Below, in pieces: positions 54,240 to 64,000 of a DNA stretch of 64,000 bases (position 1 is its first letter; each line of letters opens with the position of its first letter). The notes beneath the pieces were generated by a model that did not search any database, was not told the DNA's origin, and was given only the letters and a program-made list of their open reading frames with translations. Origin of the DNA: Atrina japonica (lineage: Eukaryota; Mollusca; Bivalvia; Pterioida; Pinnidae); assembly GCA_030159075.1 (NCBI GenBank), contig BROG01000979.1:33501-97500 (forward strand). Direction: 5' to 3'. The position numbers were made by a program, and so were the translations under genes.

Positions 54240-55240
54240 TGATATCTATGACACATTAAAATCATCTAATTTTGAATATACATACACATCGAGCTACCTC
54301 TGATATTGTGCTATCAATATGATGTCATCAAAAACTATTAATTCGAACTATGATACTTTGAAGTTATAATGTCTTGATACATGTGTATTTCACTCCTAGC
54401 GCCACAAGTAAACGAATGGTGTATTATGGTGATGATGACATCAATTTATTTTATTTATTATTTTTTTCTTTCGATCTTTTGAAGAGGACTCTACCGAACA
54501 CTATATCCAAAAATATCCACCGGTAAAGGATATACATGTAATAAGTAAAATTCCAGTTTACAGAACATTTTTTTATTCAATTTGTGACCCATTAATGCAC
54601 CTCCGACTTCTGATATTATGCCATGGATAGATATGTCACCAAAGTTAAGTAGATATATCAGGTATATTGACCAAGACTGCATAGTCATTCAAACTGATTC
54701 TTAAATCCTTTGGGGTCAATATTTTCCCCACCATGTATACGTCCAATATATTTAACCACATCAGTCCTTCGCAGGACCCACTTGCTCAAACTTGAGTATT
54801 GCTGAATCTGATTTACTGGACAGGCCAATGCTAAGAATATTCTTAACTCAGGTCGACAGGTAATCGCCAGTTAAGCACTTTATCGATTCATGAATCTTGA
54901 TTACTTGTAGGTCAACTGTCTGTTCAGTCTTGCGAGAAGATACAACAACATATTTGGTATAGAAATAATTAGAATTAATTGTAGATAAACTTCACCTCAT
55001 GATTCGATAGTGTGATGCACTAAACATTTATATTGCAATATCACCATATATCTTTTTTTATCAAAAAAGATACATTTTAATCAATTACTATATAGGTATT
55101 TGATTCACAGCAATATGTCCATGGGCCACACCACTCACTTGAACTGTGATATGGTATCGTAAAAATAAGGTAAAACATCGCTTAAAGAATACCTTGTTTT
55201 GGAGAGCAGGCTTTTAAACCTTTATTTTTTATAAATTTAA
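54240..55240. other. No gene seen
   Basis: AT-rich; nothing recognised. Confidence 0.4.
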
Positions 55241-55242
55241 AT

Positions 55243-56342
55243 AGGTTTCTCATTTACAGAAGCGTATTGGGGCCACCTTACGATTTTTTTTCTTTCTCGT
55301 TTTTCCAACTTAAAAGTTGGCTTTTCCAACTTTATTCTTGGATTTTCCAACTTTAAAGTTTGCCTTTCAAACTTTTTCTTGGAAATTTCAACTTTAAAAT
55401 AACTTTTCGAACTTTTTTATTTGGTTTTTGAACTATATTCTTGGAATTTCCAACATTTAAGTTGGCTTTCCAACTTTTTTCTTTGCTTTTCCAGCTTTTT
55501 TCTTTGTTTTTTCAACTATATTCTTGAAATTGTCAAGATTAATATAAATATGACCTACATGTATAAACAGGCACTTGGACAGTGTGTATTGAATAAATTT
55601 GAATATCTATAAGGTAGTTTTTTCAATTTTAAGACACCGTGTAAAATATCATAAAATGGTACAATTACTGATTAGAAATCAGGCGATTTTTCGCTAAAAT
55701 GATTGAGTTTAAAGGAAAATGACAACGAATCGTAGCTACCCTGAGAGGATATGGTAGTGACATATATTGCCAGAAATAGGGCATATATTCGACGAAATGT
55801 AGCACTGATATGAATAAAATCATACATTTGGCAAATAATTAATAATTTAACACTGTAGTTTTATTAAATGGATGCATTTCAAGTTTCTATTCGATATAAT
55901 GTTTAACTTATATGTTGCTCAAAACGTTATATAACCTCAGGGAACGATTTTTTTATTCTGTTGGGAGAGGCTGACAAATTGTATCAAGTCAAATTATTTA
56001 TTTTATCTTTTCAGGGACAGATTTTTTTTTCAGTTTCTTGTCTTTTTTGCGATTACTCTGTTTCACTTGGTGAAATGTTGAGTTGCCTTTTCGTTGGCGG
56101 TTGTTGAGAAGTCTTTACCAATGGTAGCATCTTTATTCTTCAAAAACACTCCATTGACAAAATGATTAATTTTGATGTTCAACTGTTTCTTTGTGTAACG
56201 CATACTCAAGATATAAAATTCAAGAATACATTTGGAAAAGTCATCATTGTAGTTGGAAAAGTCAAGAAAAAAGTTGGAAACCGAGAAATAAAAAATAGTA
56301 AGGTTGCCCTAATATGCTTCCGTACTCACTTAAGAAACCATC
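55243..56342. mobile_element. Foldback-like element with palindromic minisatellite arms
   Basis: Left arm GAAGCGTATTGGGGCCACC (55260 on) is the inverse of right arm GGTTGCCCTAATATGCTTC (56302-56320), similarity extending about 60 bp. Inside the left arm lies a CCAACTTTAAAGTTGG-type minisatellite (55300-55540), with a short matching piece in the right arm (56240-56285). A retroelement fragment (GTTTCACTTGGTGAAATG, 56055-56110) is nested within. Confidence 0.65.
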
Positions 56343-56369
56343 TTGCTAACCAGACAATTTGAGTCAGTC

Positions 56370-56640
56370 AGATAGGTCTCATCAATACAGTGGTTTTGAA
56401 GGATAACAAATTTTCCCTCTTTCCTTGTTGCAGTCTTACAAAAATTCAAAATCTATTTCAGAAGAATTCCTTAAGTAGGCATCTATCGGCCTAATCAAAG
56501 GTAAGCAAATGATCGAATGGGTGAATCAAAGAAATCACACAGAAATGAATGAAAATGGAAAAGTCAAAGCGCGCCTGAATTTGGTAATCCGATTTCTAAA
56601 AAACACAAACTTGAAGCATGCATTTATGTGCCTTGAGTAC
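56370..56640 (+). repeat. Single piece of the 21420-22435 tandem family
   Basis: TTCCTTGTTGCAGTCTTACA, TTCAGAAGAATTCCTTAAG and GAATGAAAATGGAAAAGTC match that family. Confidence 0.45.
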
Positions 56641-56650
56641 TAGCTATTAT

Positions 56651-56658
56651 CATCATCA

Positions 56659-56702
<44 letters not shown>
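56651..56702. repeat. ATC/ATT microsatellite
   Basis: Short CAT run then ATT run. Confidence 0.9.
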
Positions 56703-56750
56703 GTGTGGTGAGGTTACTTATATGGTGTTCCTACTAGCTCGAGCTAGTGG

Positions 56751-56830
56751 GGTTTCCTCTTTAGCTCGATTGGTAGAGCACTAAACTGGAAAACCAGGGG
56801 TCTTAGGTTCGAATCCAAGCAGAGGCATTA
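56751..56830 (+). repeat. tRNA-like sequence
   Basis: CCTCTTTAGCTCGATTGGTAG has an intact D arm; loop CTGGAAA would give anticodon GGA; B box GGTTCGAATCC is perfect; acceptor ends CCTCT/AGAGG pair. The anticodon stem does not pair, so it is a tRNA pseudogene or SINE head rather than a working tRNA. Confidence 0.5.
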
Positions 56831-57042
56831 AATGTCTCTGTTACAGTATGACTGGCATTAAACAAAACGGATAAAAAGAAAAAGAAATCCTGATTTTAAC
56901 AAAAAGATAAATAAAACTATCAGATAAAAGATGAAACACAATTCAATGTTCGTCATATGAGTAAACTTTTCGGTCTCGTTATATCTGTGTATTCAATACT
57001 AAACAATAAAAAGATCATTTAAACCAGATGTACATGATTTTG

Positions 57043-57465
57043 ATTTGTTTTTGTTTTTACTATTATTCATTTGTTTTAGTAAACTTTAGTATACATTATT
57101 TCCACAAAACGGGAATATATCAATGAAAACGCCAAATAAATATAAATCTATGTTACTTCATTTTTGTATCTGTAGGTTTTCCATATCTGTTACAATAAGA
57201 ATGTAAGTACATCATTTCTAGGAGACTCCGTGGTCGTGTGTAGAGGGCCATAAAGTATCTGACTACTGCTCAGCGCAGTTTCGGGTTCCGCTAGAACTTG
57301 AGCTGATTTTTGTGAGAAAGTTTGCCAGTTTACTTCCGGAAAGCAGGTAGTCTCTTCTCGGGTGCATTGTAACCGTGTTCTTTCCTTCACCAATAAAACT
57401 GTCCGCCACCATATAACTGAAAAATTGTTAAGTGTGGCGTAAGACACCATTCAAATTCAAAAGTT
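57043..57465 (+). repeat. SINE copy 6 with a shared upstream flank
   Basis: SINE body 57221-57460 (GGAGACTCCGTGGTCGTGTG, TAGTCTCTTCTCGGG, GTGGCGTAAGACACC). The 180 bp before it resemble the flank of copy 5 (both have CCATATCTGTTACAATAAGA). TGTACATGATTTTG occurs at both ends of the combined segment (57029-57042, 57466-57479). Confidence 0.65.
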
Positions 57466-57859
57466 GTACATGATTTTGTCTCTCACGTGGATACACAAAA
57501 TATATATCCAACATGGCTGAACTCACTCCTTGTAATAAGATTACCAAGTTGATATATTTAGTCATTTGAAAACAGAGCTGATTGTCAGAAAATTGATGAA
57601 ATAAGATAACTATCACGTTATACAAAGCAACAAATTGAGTTGCCATGAAAACAACATTTGTTATTATAATGTAATCGTATTACAAATATGTCAAACGATG
57701 GATAAGCTAAGATATGGGGTTGAAATAAAAGTTTGTATGGATAGTCATCATATATCTCACAACATTTCAGGAAATATGTAAAAAACCCAAAGAGAATATA
57801 TCTGACTTAATCTAATTAATGTAAACTACAACAGTTGTAATACTAGTACATAACTTCAA

Positions 57860-58200
57860 GATACATTTGTCACAAATTACATAAAAAGATGTACATTGTT
57901 TATCCTGATAAAATTGCCTACATATTATGTGCGTAATATTACTAAAGCTATAAATGGATGTGTTATATTGATTTCCAAGAGTAATTCTATTTCATATACT
58001 TCGTATTAATTTATGACATCGAAGATTTTTAGTTCAACTGAATGTTATACAAGTATTTTAGATGCCATAAAAAAAATTATACATTCCACATATACGATAT
58101 TATAGGAAAAACATGTTAGATATCACATAAATGAGGTCATAGAAAAAACATGTTAGGTTTCACATGTATAAGGACATATCTATAATTTGATGATTATATC
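57860..58200 (+). repeat. Duplicated segment A1
   Basis: ATAAATGGATGTGTTATATTG followed by GAAAAACATGTTAG minisatellite-like sequence; a diverged same-orientation copy is at 60990-61445. Confidence 0.65.
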
Positions 58201-58955
58201 GAATTCAAGAATTCTTTATTTGTTGGTGGGATGACTATTAGTTGAGTAGCTGATAAAAAAGTAAAATTCCAACAGCATGAATTTATTTTTGTCCAATACT
58301 TTTTAGAATAGATTTAACAAAAGTTAATTTGAATTAACAATTCAGATAAATCTTTTTGAGTGCCGTTCGACGGAATCTGATCGGAACACCTCTACGCGTA
58401 CTGTTGGTAAATAGCCATGACTATTTATAGAAAACGCCATTTCGGAGATGGTAGACATGTCAAAGATCGCAAACAAGTTAATCAGATGTCATCAATAAAC
58501 CACACAAAATATATGAAATGATGACTGCAAAACAGTAAGAGCATTAAGAAAGTAATTTATATCATCATTCTACTGTTTATAATCCAAGCTGAACGACTAA
58601 AAATATTATATCGGAGTGTCATAATTCATTATATTAGTTGGCAGAATTAATCTATCTGAATCATATATAATCGATTCCTAACCATACATGATCTAAAATC
58701 ATTTATACTGCCTTAACATATAATGGCTTTATCGGTCCGAGGTATGTCTTTAAGATTCTTTAATTATAGATATATAGTAAAATCAAGGATATATGTTAGC
58801 TTTATATATCGCTGGTATAATCAAGACATATTTGATGATGTTTATACAATGCTCAAAATGCTTTATAAATGCACGGAAGTTGATTAAGGAAACTTGAATT
58901 CGAGTTAAACATTTTTCTATGCTTTGTTAAAGAAGATATTCCTGGTTTCTGAAAA
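58201..58955. other. No gene seen
   Basis: AT-rich; nothing recognised. Confidence 0.4.
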
Positions 58956-58964
58956 AAATCTAAG

Positions 58965-58978
58965 ATAAATAGATAGAT

Positions 58979-59009
<31 letters not shown>

Positions 59010-59146
59010 ACATATAAAACAAGTGCAGAAATAACAAAGCACCTACAAATTCACCGTGTACCGGCTCGGGTTCGAACTCTCGACCTACCGGCACCAAACG
59101 CCTGGCACCCTTGCTCGACGTCCTATAACCACTCGACCATCTACGC
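58965..59146 (-). repeat. GATA tract and tRNA-like SINE head
   Basis: GATA run 58967-59009. On the minus strand 59146-59040 gives GATGGTCGAGTGGTTATAGG (A box) and GAGTTCGAACCC (B box) with a long variable region, like tRNA-Ser/Leu-derived SINE heads. Confidence 0.55.
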
Positions 59147-59195
59147 ATTTTTCGGAATTTTTCGATTACACTGTACTAACACGATTTTGATTTCT

Positions 59196-59446
59196 GATTT
59201 TGATTTGTTTTAAGCCACACTCAACAATTTTTCAGTTATATGGTGGCGGCCAATTTTAATGGTTGAGGAGAGAACTTGGTTACACTGTACCCGGGAAGAA
59301 ACCACCGGCCTTCCGCAAGTAAACTTGCAATCTATCTCATACAAATTAGTTAAGGTTCCAGCGGGACTCGAACCTGCGCTGACCAGAAGTGAGAGACTTC
59401 ATGATTTAAAGCGCGATGCTCTAACCACTCGACCACAGATGCCCCT
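59196..59446 (-). repeat. tRNA-derived SINE copy 7
   Basis: Minus strand: TGTGGTCGAGTGGTTAGAGC A box, perfect B box GGTTCGAGTCC, tail GTTGAGTGTGGCTTAAAAC with an A-rich end. The best-preserved polymerase III promoter of the family here. Confidence 0.85.
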
Positions 59447-59659
59447 TTGATCGTAGAGATATAGATTTTATCCTATGTAAATGACAGATCTCATTGTAAA
59501 CTCGTAGTAATATAACTGGATCTGGGTGAAAATAACAAGAAACTATTGTGATTCATTAGATTAAATTAATTTAGTAGTTTCTTGTTATTTTCACTTAGAT
59601 CTAGTTCTATTCACATTTCGTTGGTAGTTTAGTTTTAATTTTTTTGTTATCCATTTCTT

Positions 59660-59880
59660 TATTTCAATTTTGTAACTTGATCACCTTATACAAATAACAT
59701 GTAACATTTCTTTCATTCTCCGGTTGTGTGTGTGAGTTTGTGTGCGAGTGTGTATATACGTTTTTATCATAATCCTTTTGTCCTGAGGAAGGGACATGTC
59801 GTCCCGAAATTTTGTGCTTTATATATATATATACCTGAAATTCGTGCGATAAATATATTTTTATTTTCAAATATTGTGTA
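59660..59880 (+). repeat. Retroelement-like tail with hairpin motif
   Basis: GT-rich tract, CCTGAGGAAGGGACATGTCG then TCCCGAAATTTTGTGC, followed by ATAAATATATTTTTATTTTC. The motif resembles a hammerhead-type CTGA-stem-GAAA core (GGGAC/GTCCC stem). Confidence 0.45.
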
Positions 59881-60014
59881 ACCATTTGATTCATTGTTTA
59901 TTCTACTTACTTTTTGGCCATGACAATTTCACATGAATTTTTGTATTATTACCAATTGGATAACCGTTTGAGTTGTGACAAGTAGTCTCTGTCGCAAATG
60001 ACCTCTATAATAAC

Positions 60015-60145
60015 TAACATCCTCCATGGCACCTGATCCCACCTCCTGGTTTCCAGAGGTCCGTGTTTGTCCATTTTTACCGGATTTGTATCTATGTCCT
60101 GGACATCCTATTGATTTATACTTTGGTATCTGAGATTTTTAAATT
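60015..60145 (+). repeat. Retroelement 3' terminus, solo copy
   Basis: CATCCTCCATGGCACCTGAT to ATACTTTGGTATCTGAGATT. Confidence 0.75.
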
Positions 60146-60264
60146 TAAACTCGTCTAGGTCAAGAAAAGGTTCACGAGACTCTACGACGCCAGATGATAT
60201 GAAATTTACTATAAAAGATGACATACCCGTAAAATCTACAATATCTGAGAAAAACATGTAATCA

Positions 60265-60490
60265 TTAGCAAGAGTTACAATTGTGACGAGGATATACTCC
60301 TCACGTGTTTCATTGGAATTGACTGTGGACTCACGGCGGGTGTGACCGGTCGACAGGGGATGCTTACTCCTCCATGGCATCTGATCCCACCTCTTGGTTT
60401 CGAGAGGTCCGTGTTTGTCCATATTTACCGGATTTGTATCTATGTCCTGGACATTCTATTGATTTATACTTTGGTATCTGAAATGTTTTA
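60265..60490 (+). repeat. Retroelement 3' terminus, solo copy
   Basis: GAGTTACAATTGTGACGAGG to ATACTTTGGTATCTGAAAT; close to consensus and near the previous copy in the same orientation. Confidence 0.78.
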
Positions 60491-60989
60491 TATTATATTA
60501 CATATATAGTGAACCTGATTGTTTCCATTGAGTTAATGAGTTTGTTGATGAATTAAGAAGTTTAATATCAAGGCTCAAAATCAAATCACGGCGGTTGTTC
60601 ATTTGTAGTTTATGAAAACTTGCAGAGTCTTTAGAAGAACTTATGAACAAACTAACTGATTAACAAACATAAATGCTGTTTCACAATATCCATTTTAACG
60701 ATAAAATTTTTAGTGGTATTGATTGTCCTTTTACACGACTTTTCGCTATACTGTCCGCCTCTCTCGCTTTAACATTAAATGATTAATCCACAAAGTAGAT
60801 CATTTGACGGTAGACTTATGTCGTTGTAGTATAGTTAATCGTGTAATATGGCCTATCATGATGCTAACAGAGGGGGCATCTCCTCTCCCTCTGTCGTATG
60901 TGTGTGATGTTATCCGTCAAATCAATATATAATGCGAAATAATTAAGTTGCTTATTTCCAGCTTTGTTTTAATAAAGAGAACACGTAAT
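60491..60989. other. No gene seen
   Basis: Nothing recognised. Confidence 0.35.
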
Positions 60990-61445
60990 CGATCCTGTCA
61001 CCTGTTATATAAAAAGATGTATTTCCAGATTAAATTCCCAACATATTATGGGCGTAATATCACTAAAGATATAAATGGATGTGTTATATTGATTTTAGGG
61101 GGAATCAATTTCATCTAAACAGTATTAATATATGAAATCGAAAATGCTGAGTTAAACAGAATGTCATACAATATATAAGATGTCATAAGTCCATGTTATA
61201 TTTCATATGTCAGAGGTCATAGTAAACATTGAATATTTCAAATAGTTGAGGGTATAGGAAAACATGTTAGGTTGATATGTAAAAGGTCATAAAAATGTCA
61301 GATTTCACACGTATAAGGTCACAGAAAAACATGCTAGGTTTTATATGTATAAGGTCATAGAAAAAACATGCTACATTTCACATTATAAGGCCATACTACA
61401 ATATAGTAGGTTTCATATGTTTAAGATCATAGAAAAATATTATGA
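60990..61445 (+). repeat. Duplicated segment A2 with GGTCATAGAAAAACATG minisatellite
   Basis: AACATATTATGGGCGTAATA and ATAAATGGATGTGTTATATTG match A1; the tail expands into about eight degenerate units of AGGTCATAGAAAAACATG-x-TTTCATATGTATA. Confidence 0.7.
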
Positions 61446-61689
61446 AGAAGTCAAACGAGATTGGTATGGTTACATTTGATGAAACTAAACAGGTAAAATA
61501 TATCAGAACAATGACATTAAATAAAGTTCGTGTCAATTAACTAAAAAGTATTACCTGAAGCCAGATGGTAAATTTTATATTGTGATAAGAAACTCACTGT
61601 TGATAATAAGAAAATTAAAGTACAGATATATTCTACCAATGAATTAATATTCGGGATGTTTAGGTGAAAATATATTTGATAGACCTATG

Positions 61690-61800
61690 TAAATCCAGAG
61701 GTTAATTCAGGTGTTATGGGGAAGGTAAGCATTTCCTGTTGATCGGCCACGCCCACCACGGATCTACAGTCAAATTCAAATGAAATAGGTGAGGAATAAA
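61690..61800 (-). repeat. Retroelement 3' terminus fragment
   Basis: AAATCCAGAGGTTAATTCAG to GAAATAGGTGAGGAATAAA, diverged. Confidence 0.55.
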
Positions 61801-62010
61801 CCCTCGGGTTCGATTCCGTGACCAGGTCATACCAAAGACTTTTAAAATGGTAGTGGTTGTTTCTTCGCCAAGTGCTCGGCAAACGAATGAAAGAAACGAT
61901 TCTTTTGGTGGAAGTCGTGGCACGTAAAAAATCCCTCAATGCACTTGCGTCAGTCCATTGTGCATGCCAAAATTTTTAGATTTTCACGTAAAGCTGGTGA
62001 CATCTCAGTA
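61801..62010 (+). repeat. 5'-truncated SINE, third variant
   Basis: B box GGTTCGATTCC near the start, then GGCACGTAAAAAATCCCTCA and a tail ACGTAAAGCTGGTGACATC, similar in plan to 43122-43330. Confidence 0.5.
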
Positions 62011-62049
62011 TAAATTGAAAATTATTGACGTCATGTAAATTAACATTCA

Positions 62050-62230
62050 AACAAACATAAAAGTTTATTAGAAATTCCATTATTTTTTTATTTATCATCT
62101 TCAGTGGTGAACCAGAGTGGTGTCGGTCGACAAAGGTATCATGGCAACTATTTTTTTGGTATTCAAAAATTGCGGGTACCATCTTTAGTGAAAAACAGCA
62201 ATGCTGTTGATTATACCAAAACTCGCCACA
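62050..62230 (-). mobile_element. Retroelement relic (RT segment before YIDD)
   Basis: Minus strand aligns with the INKKIMEFLIN / ...DTTLVHH region of the RT, corresponding to DIKNLLEFLID and HHSDSTHKY of the 26961-28138 copy. Confidence 0.6.
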
Positions 62231-63055
62231 GTGTAGCAATGTTAATTTGATGGGACGTTTTAACACTAATGGAAGACGTAAGCGAAATCAGTCTTCGTTC
62301 ATACAACAGACCTATATGCCACTTTTTCGTCACTTTTATATAATGTATCTGAATCAGACTTGCAGCAAGTTTTGTTCTGTTTATTTAGTTCTTCTTTATG
62401 GACCTTTTTTTCAGGTAGCAACAATAAAAACCTTACACTGATACTTCTACCCCTAAATATACAATAACTTCTGACCATTCAAGCCTGGCATCTCATAGAC
62501 GATAACTTTCAGCACTGAAGCGTCTTTTTTCTAAAATTTAGATTTGCAAATAACAAATATCAGCAATGTTCTTAATCTCAGTCCTATACCCCACCATATT
62601 TATCCATAATCCTTACCAATATACTGACAGCGGTTAAGAAAAAAATCCACCAATATTATACAGTTACTTATTCCAGACGTAGTGTAAATCAGATGTTGAT
62701 ACGAAATATTTCCAAACAACTTTAGAGAAATTAAAGTCAAACAATTTTTCTCAAACTCATAGTACTTTTCTATTCTTTGTACTACAACATTACATGAAAA
62801 ATTAAAAGCGAAACTATTTTTTGCATCTTATACAACCGATTTTTCGCAACAAGTGGTACCTGTCAAATTGAATACCTAGTCATTGGTTGTTTTATTTTGT
62901 TCAACAAAACTCGTACTCTTCGCATAAATACAATGAACAGGACATAACACAATACTGAAATTTCTATTCACTATATATGTAGTGTTTGGGGACGGTGTCT
63001 TTTAGCGAACTGTCGGCGCCTATCCATTGAAACCTATTGTGCCTATTCGTTGTCT
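62231..63055. other. No gene seen
   Basis: Nothing recognised. Confidence 0.35.
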
Positions 63056-63057
63056 TG

Positions 63058-63310
63058 AAGTTGACATTTAGATATATCGACAACGTTATGTCAATAAATA
63101 ATGCAAATTTTCACTTTTATGAGAATGCGATATATCCCAGTTCGTTAGATACTACATGACACTACATGATCTAGCACATACGCTTCCTACATGAAACTTC
63201 TTCTTGCTATAGACACAGACGAGATAGTAACAACCAAACTGTACGACAAACATGATGATTTTGGACTTCCCATTATCAATTTCATCAATTGCAGTATATT
63301 TTCTGTGAAC
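63058..63310 (+). mobile_element. Retroelement relic with mutated catalytic motif
   Basis: FRYIDNVMSINNANFHF (YIDN instead of YIDD), YENAIYPSSLDTT, then a stop and LYDKHDDFGLPIINFIN in other frames. Confidence 0.7.
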
Positions 63311-63439
63311 AACATAACACAGAATTAATATATTTATCGTAGCACAAAACAATTCAGTACATTTGAAAACTTAATATAACTAAATTGAAGTTTTTTGGAG
63401 AATTTTGTGCATAGCATAATTTTCAGTAACTGAAATGTC

Positions 63440-63560
63440 GTGTGGCATGCCCAATAGTTGTTGAATCACCTGTACCAATTATACGTATTATGGGTGTGGC
63501 CGATCAACAGGGGGGGCGTCTTACGCCTGCAAAACACATGACCCTTTGTCTTGTTTTTCC
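63440..63560 (+). repeat. Retroelement 3' terminus fragment
   Basis: ATAGTTGTTGAATCACCTGT and GGTGTGGCCGATCAACAGGG. Confidence 0.6.
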
Positions 63561-64000
63561 AGAGTTTTGTGTTGTCCTTTATTATTTACGTTATTTGGTT
63601 GCTTGTATTTTTAATGTGAATATACAATGTTAGAAAATAATACTTTATGTTGCAAGGTGGAATTATTTCTGCGGTATAAAATATCATTTTAATTTTTCAA
63701 TCAATTTATCTTACGACTATTTCCAATAAAAGGACCCCATTTGAGTTCAATTTCGATACATTACATGAAATGGATTAGCCCGAAGTTCTTCACTGTCAGT
63801 CTAAACAGAAAAGGGTGTTGATTACATCTGGAACCCCTCGATTTCCACTTTTGTAATTTTGATAACTAAAATCAGTATATATAACATACGTTTTAAGTAT
63901 ACATACTTGTCTGTGAAAGAAATTCCGTCTTATTGAAGTCAAACACATTCAAAAATCAATATTAAACCATAACAAAAAAAACCTCAAAATCCCCTGTACA
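63561..64000. other. No gene seen
   Basis: AT-rich end of window. Confidence 0.35.

Noticed and set aside
56751..56830. Functional tRNA-Ser (GGA)
   Set aside because: D arm and B box are good, but the anticodon stem does not pair.
59259..59450. Short frame resembling a conserved peptide (also seen at 18543 and 52506)
   Set aside because: Translation of the SINE consensus; the similarity between sites comes from the SINE.

Overview
This is a eukaryotic, AT-rich, intron- and repeat-dense window. I infer a lophotrochozoan invertebrate, most likely a mollusc, from the style of the gene structures and from repeat families that recall bivalve genomes. That placement is an inference, not a database result. 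Nothing in the window looks bacterial or organellar.

Two protein-coding genes can be rebuilt exon by exon, both on the minus strand. (1) A TRPC-type (canonical transient receptor potential) cation channel gene has 14 coding exons between 40500 (ATG) and 12592 (TAA). Every junction has GT/AG ends and matching phase, giving an uninterrupted frame of 903 residues: N-terminal ankyrin region, an HCCC zinc site, a transmembrane core, an LFGRGD pore, an EWKF TRP box and a C-terminal helix/coiled-coil region. (2) Downstream of it, a compact 3-exon gene (8883 to 6331) encodes a 151-residue protein with a signal-peptide-like N-terminus, no family I recognise, and a TATA box with a CRE-like site just upstream.

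The rest is mostly mobile and simple-sequence DNA. Present are: (a) a reverse-transcriptase retroelement with a YIDD motif, in many broken copies (largest at 26961-28138, minus), whose roughly 235-bp 3' end is scattered about twenty times; (b) tRNA-derived SINEs, two with clear target-site duplications; (c) a MITE-like family with TTAAAGGGGCATTAGC ends; (d) two other inverted-repeat elements (39092-39822 and 55243-56342); (e) a degraded copy (about 47120-49830, plus) of a multi-copy invertebrate protein family with a Cys-rich C-terminus; (f) large TA, TAA, GTA, CT and T tracts and several minisatellites, one with units that form hairpins with covarying arms.

The most interesting system is a dispersed and partly tandem repeat of about 340-350 bp. 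It carries a hammerhead-ribozyme-like core: GCTCAA, CTGATGA, a short stem II, GAAA, a palindromic stem III, GTC, TTGAGC. Eleven full or partial copies lie on both strands. Two variants keep stem III palindromic (CGATCG and CGATATCG), one array is tandem, and one unit is cleanly inserted into a MITE. This is what a metazoan retrozyme (a non-autonomous hammerhead-bearing retroelement) or a Penelope-type element would leave. Ribozyme activity is not shown, and the A/A flanks of stem II are non-canonical.

Layout: 1-6300 retroelement relics, SINEs and hammerhead repeats; 6331-9049 the small secreted-protein gene and its promoter; 9600-12500 retroelement relic; 12592-40500 TRPC gene with repeat-filled introns; 40700-46300 retroelement tails, a SINE and the hairpin minisatellite; 47100-49830 degraded repeat-family ORF; 50600-64000 simple repeats, SINEs, MITEs, a foldback element and RT relics, with no confident gene.
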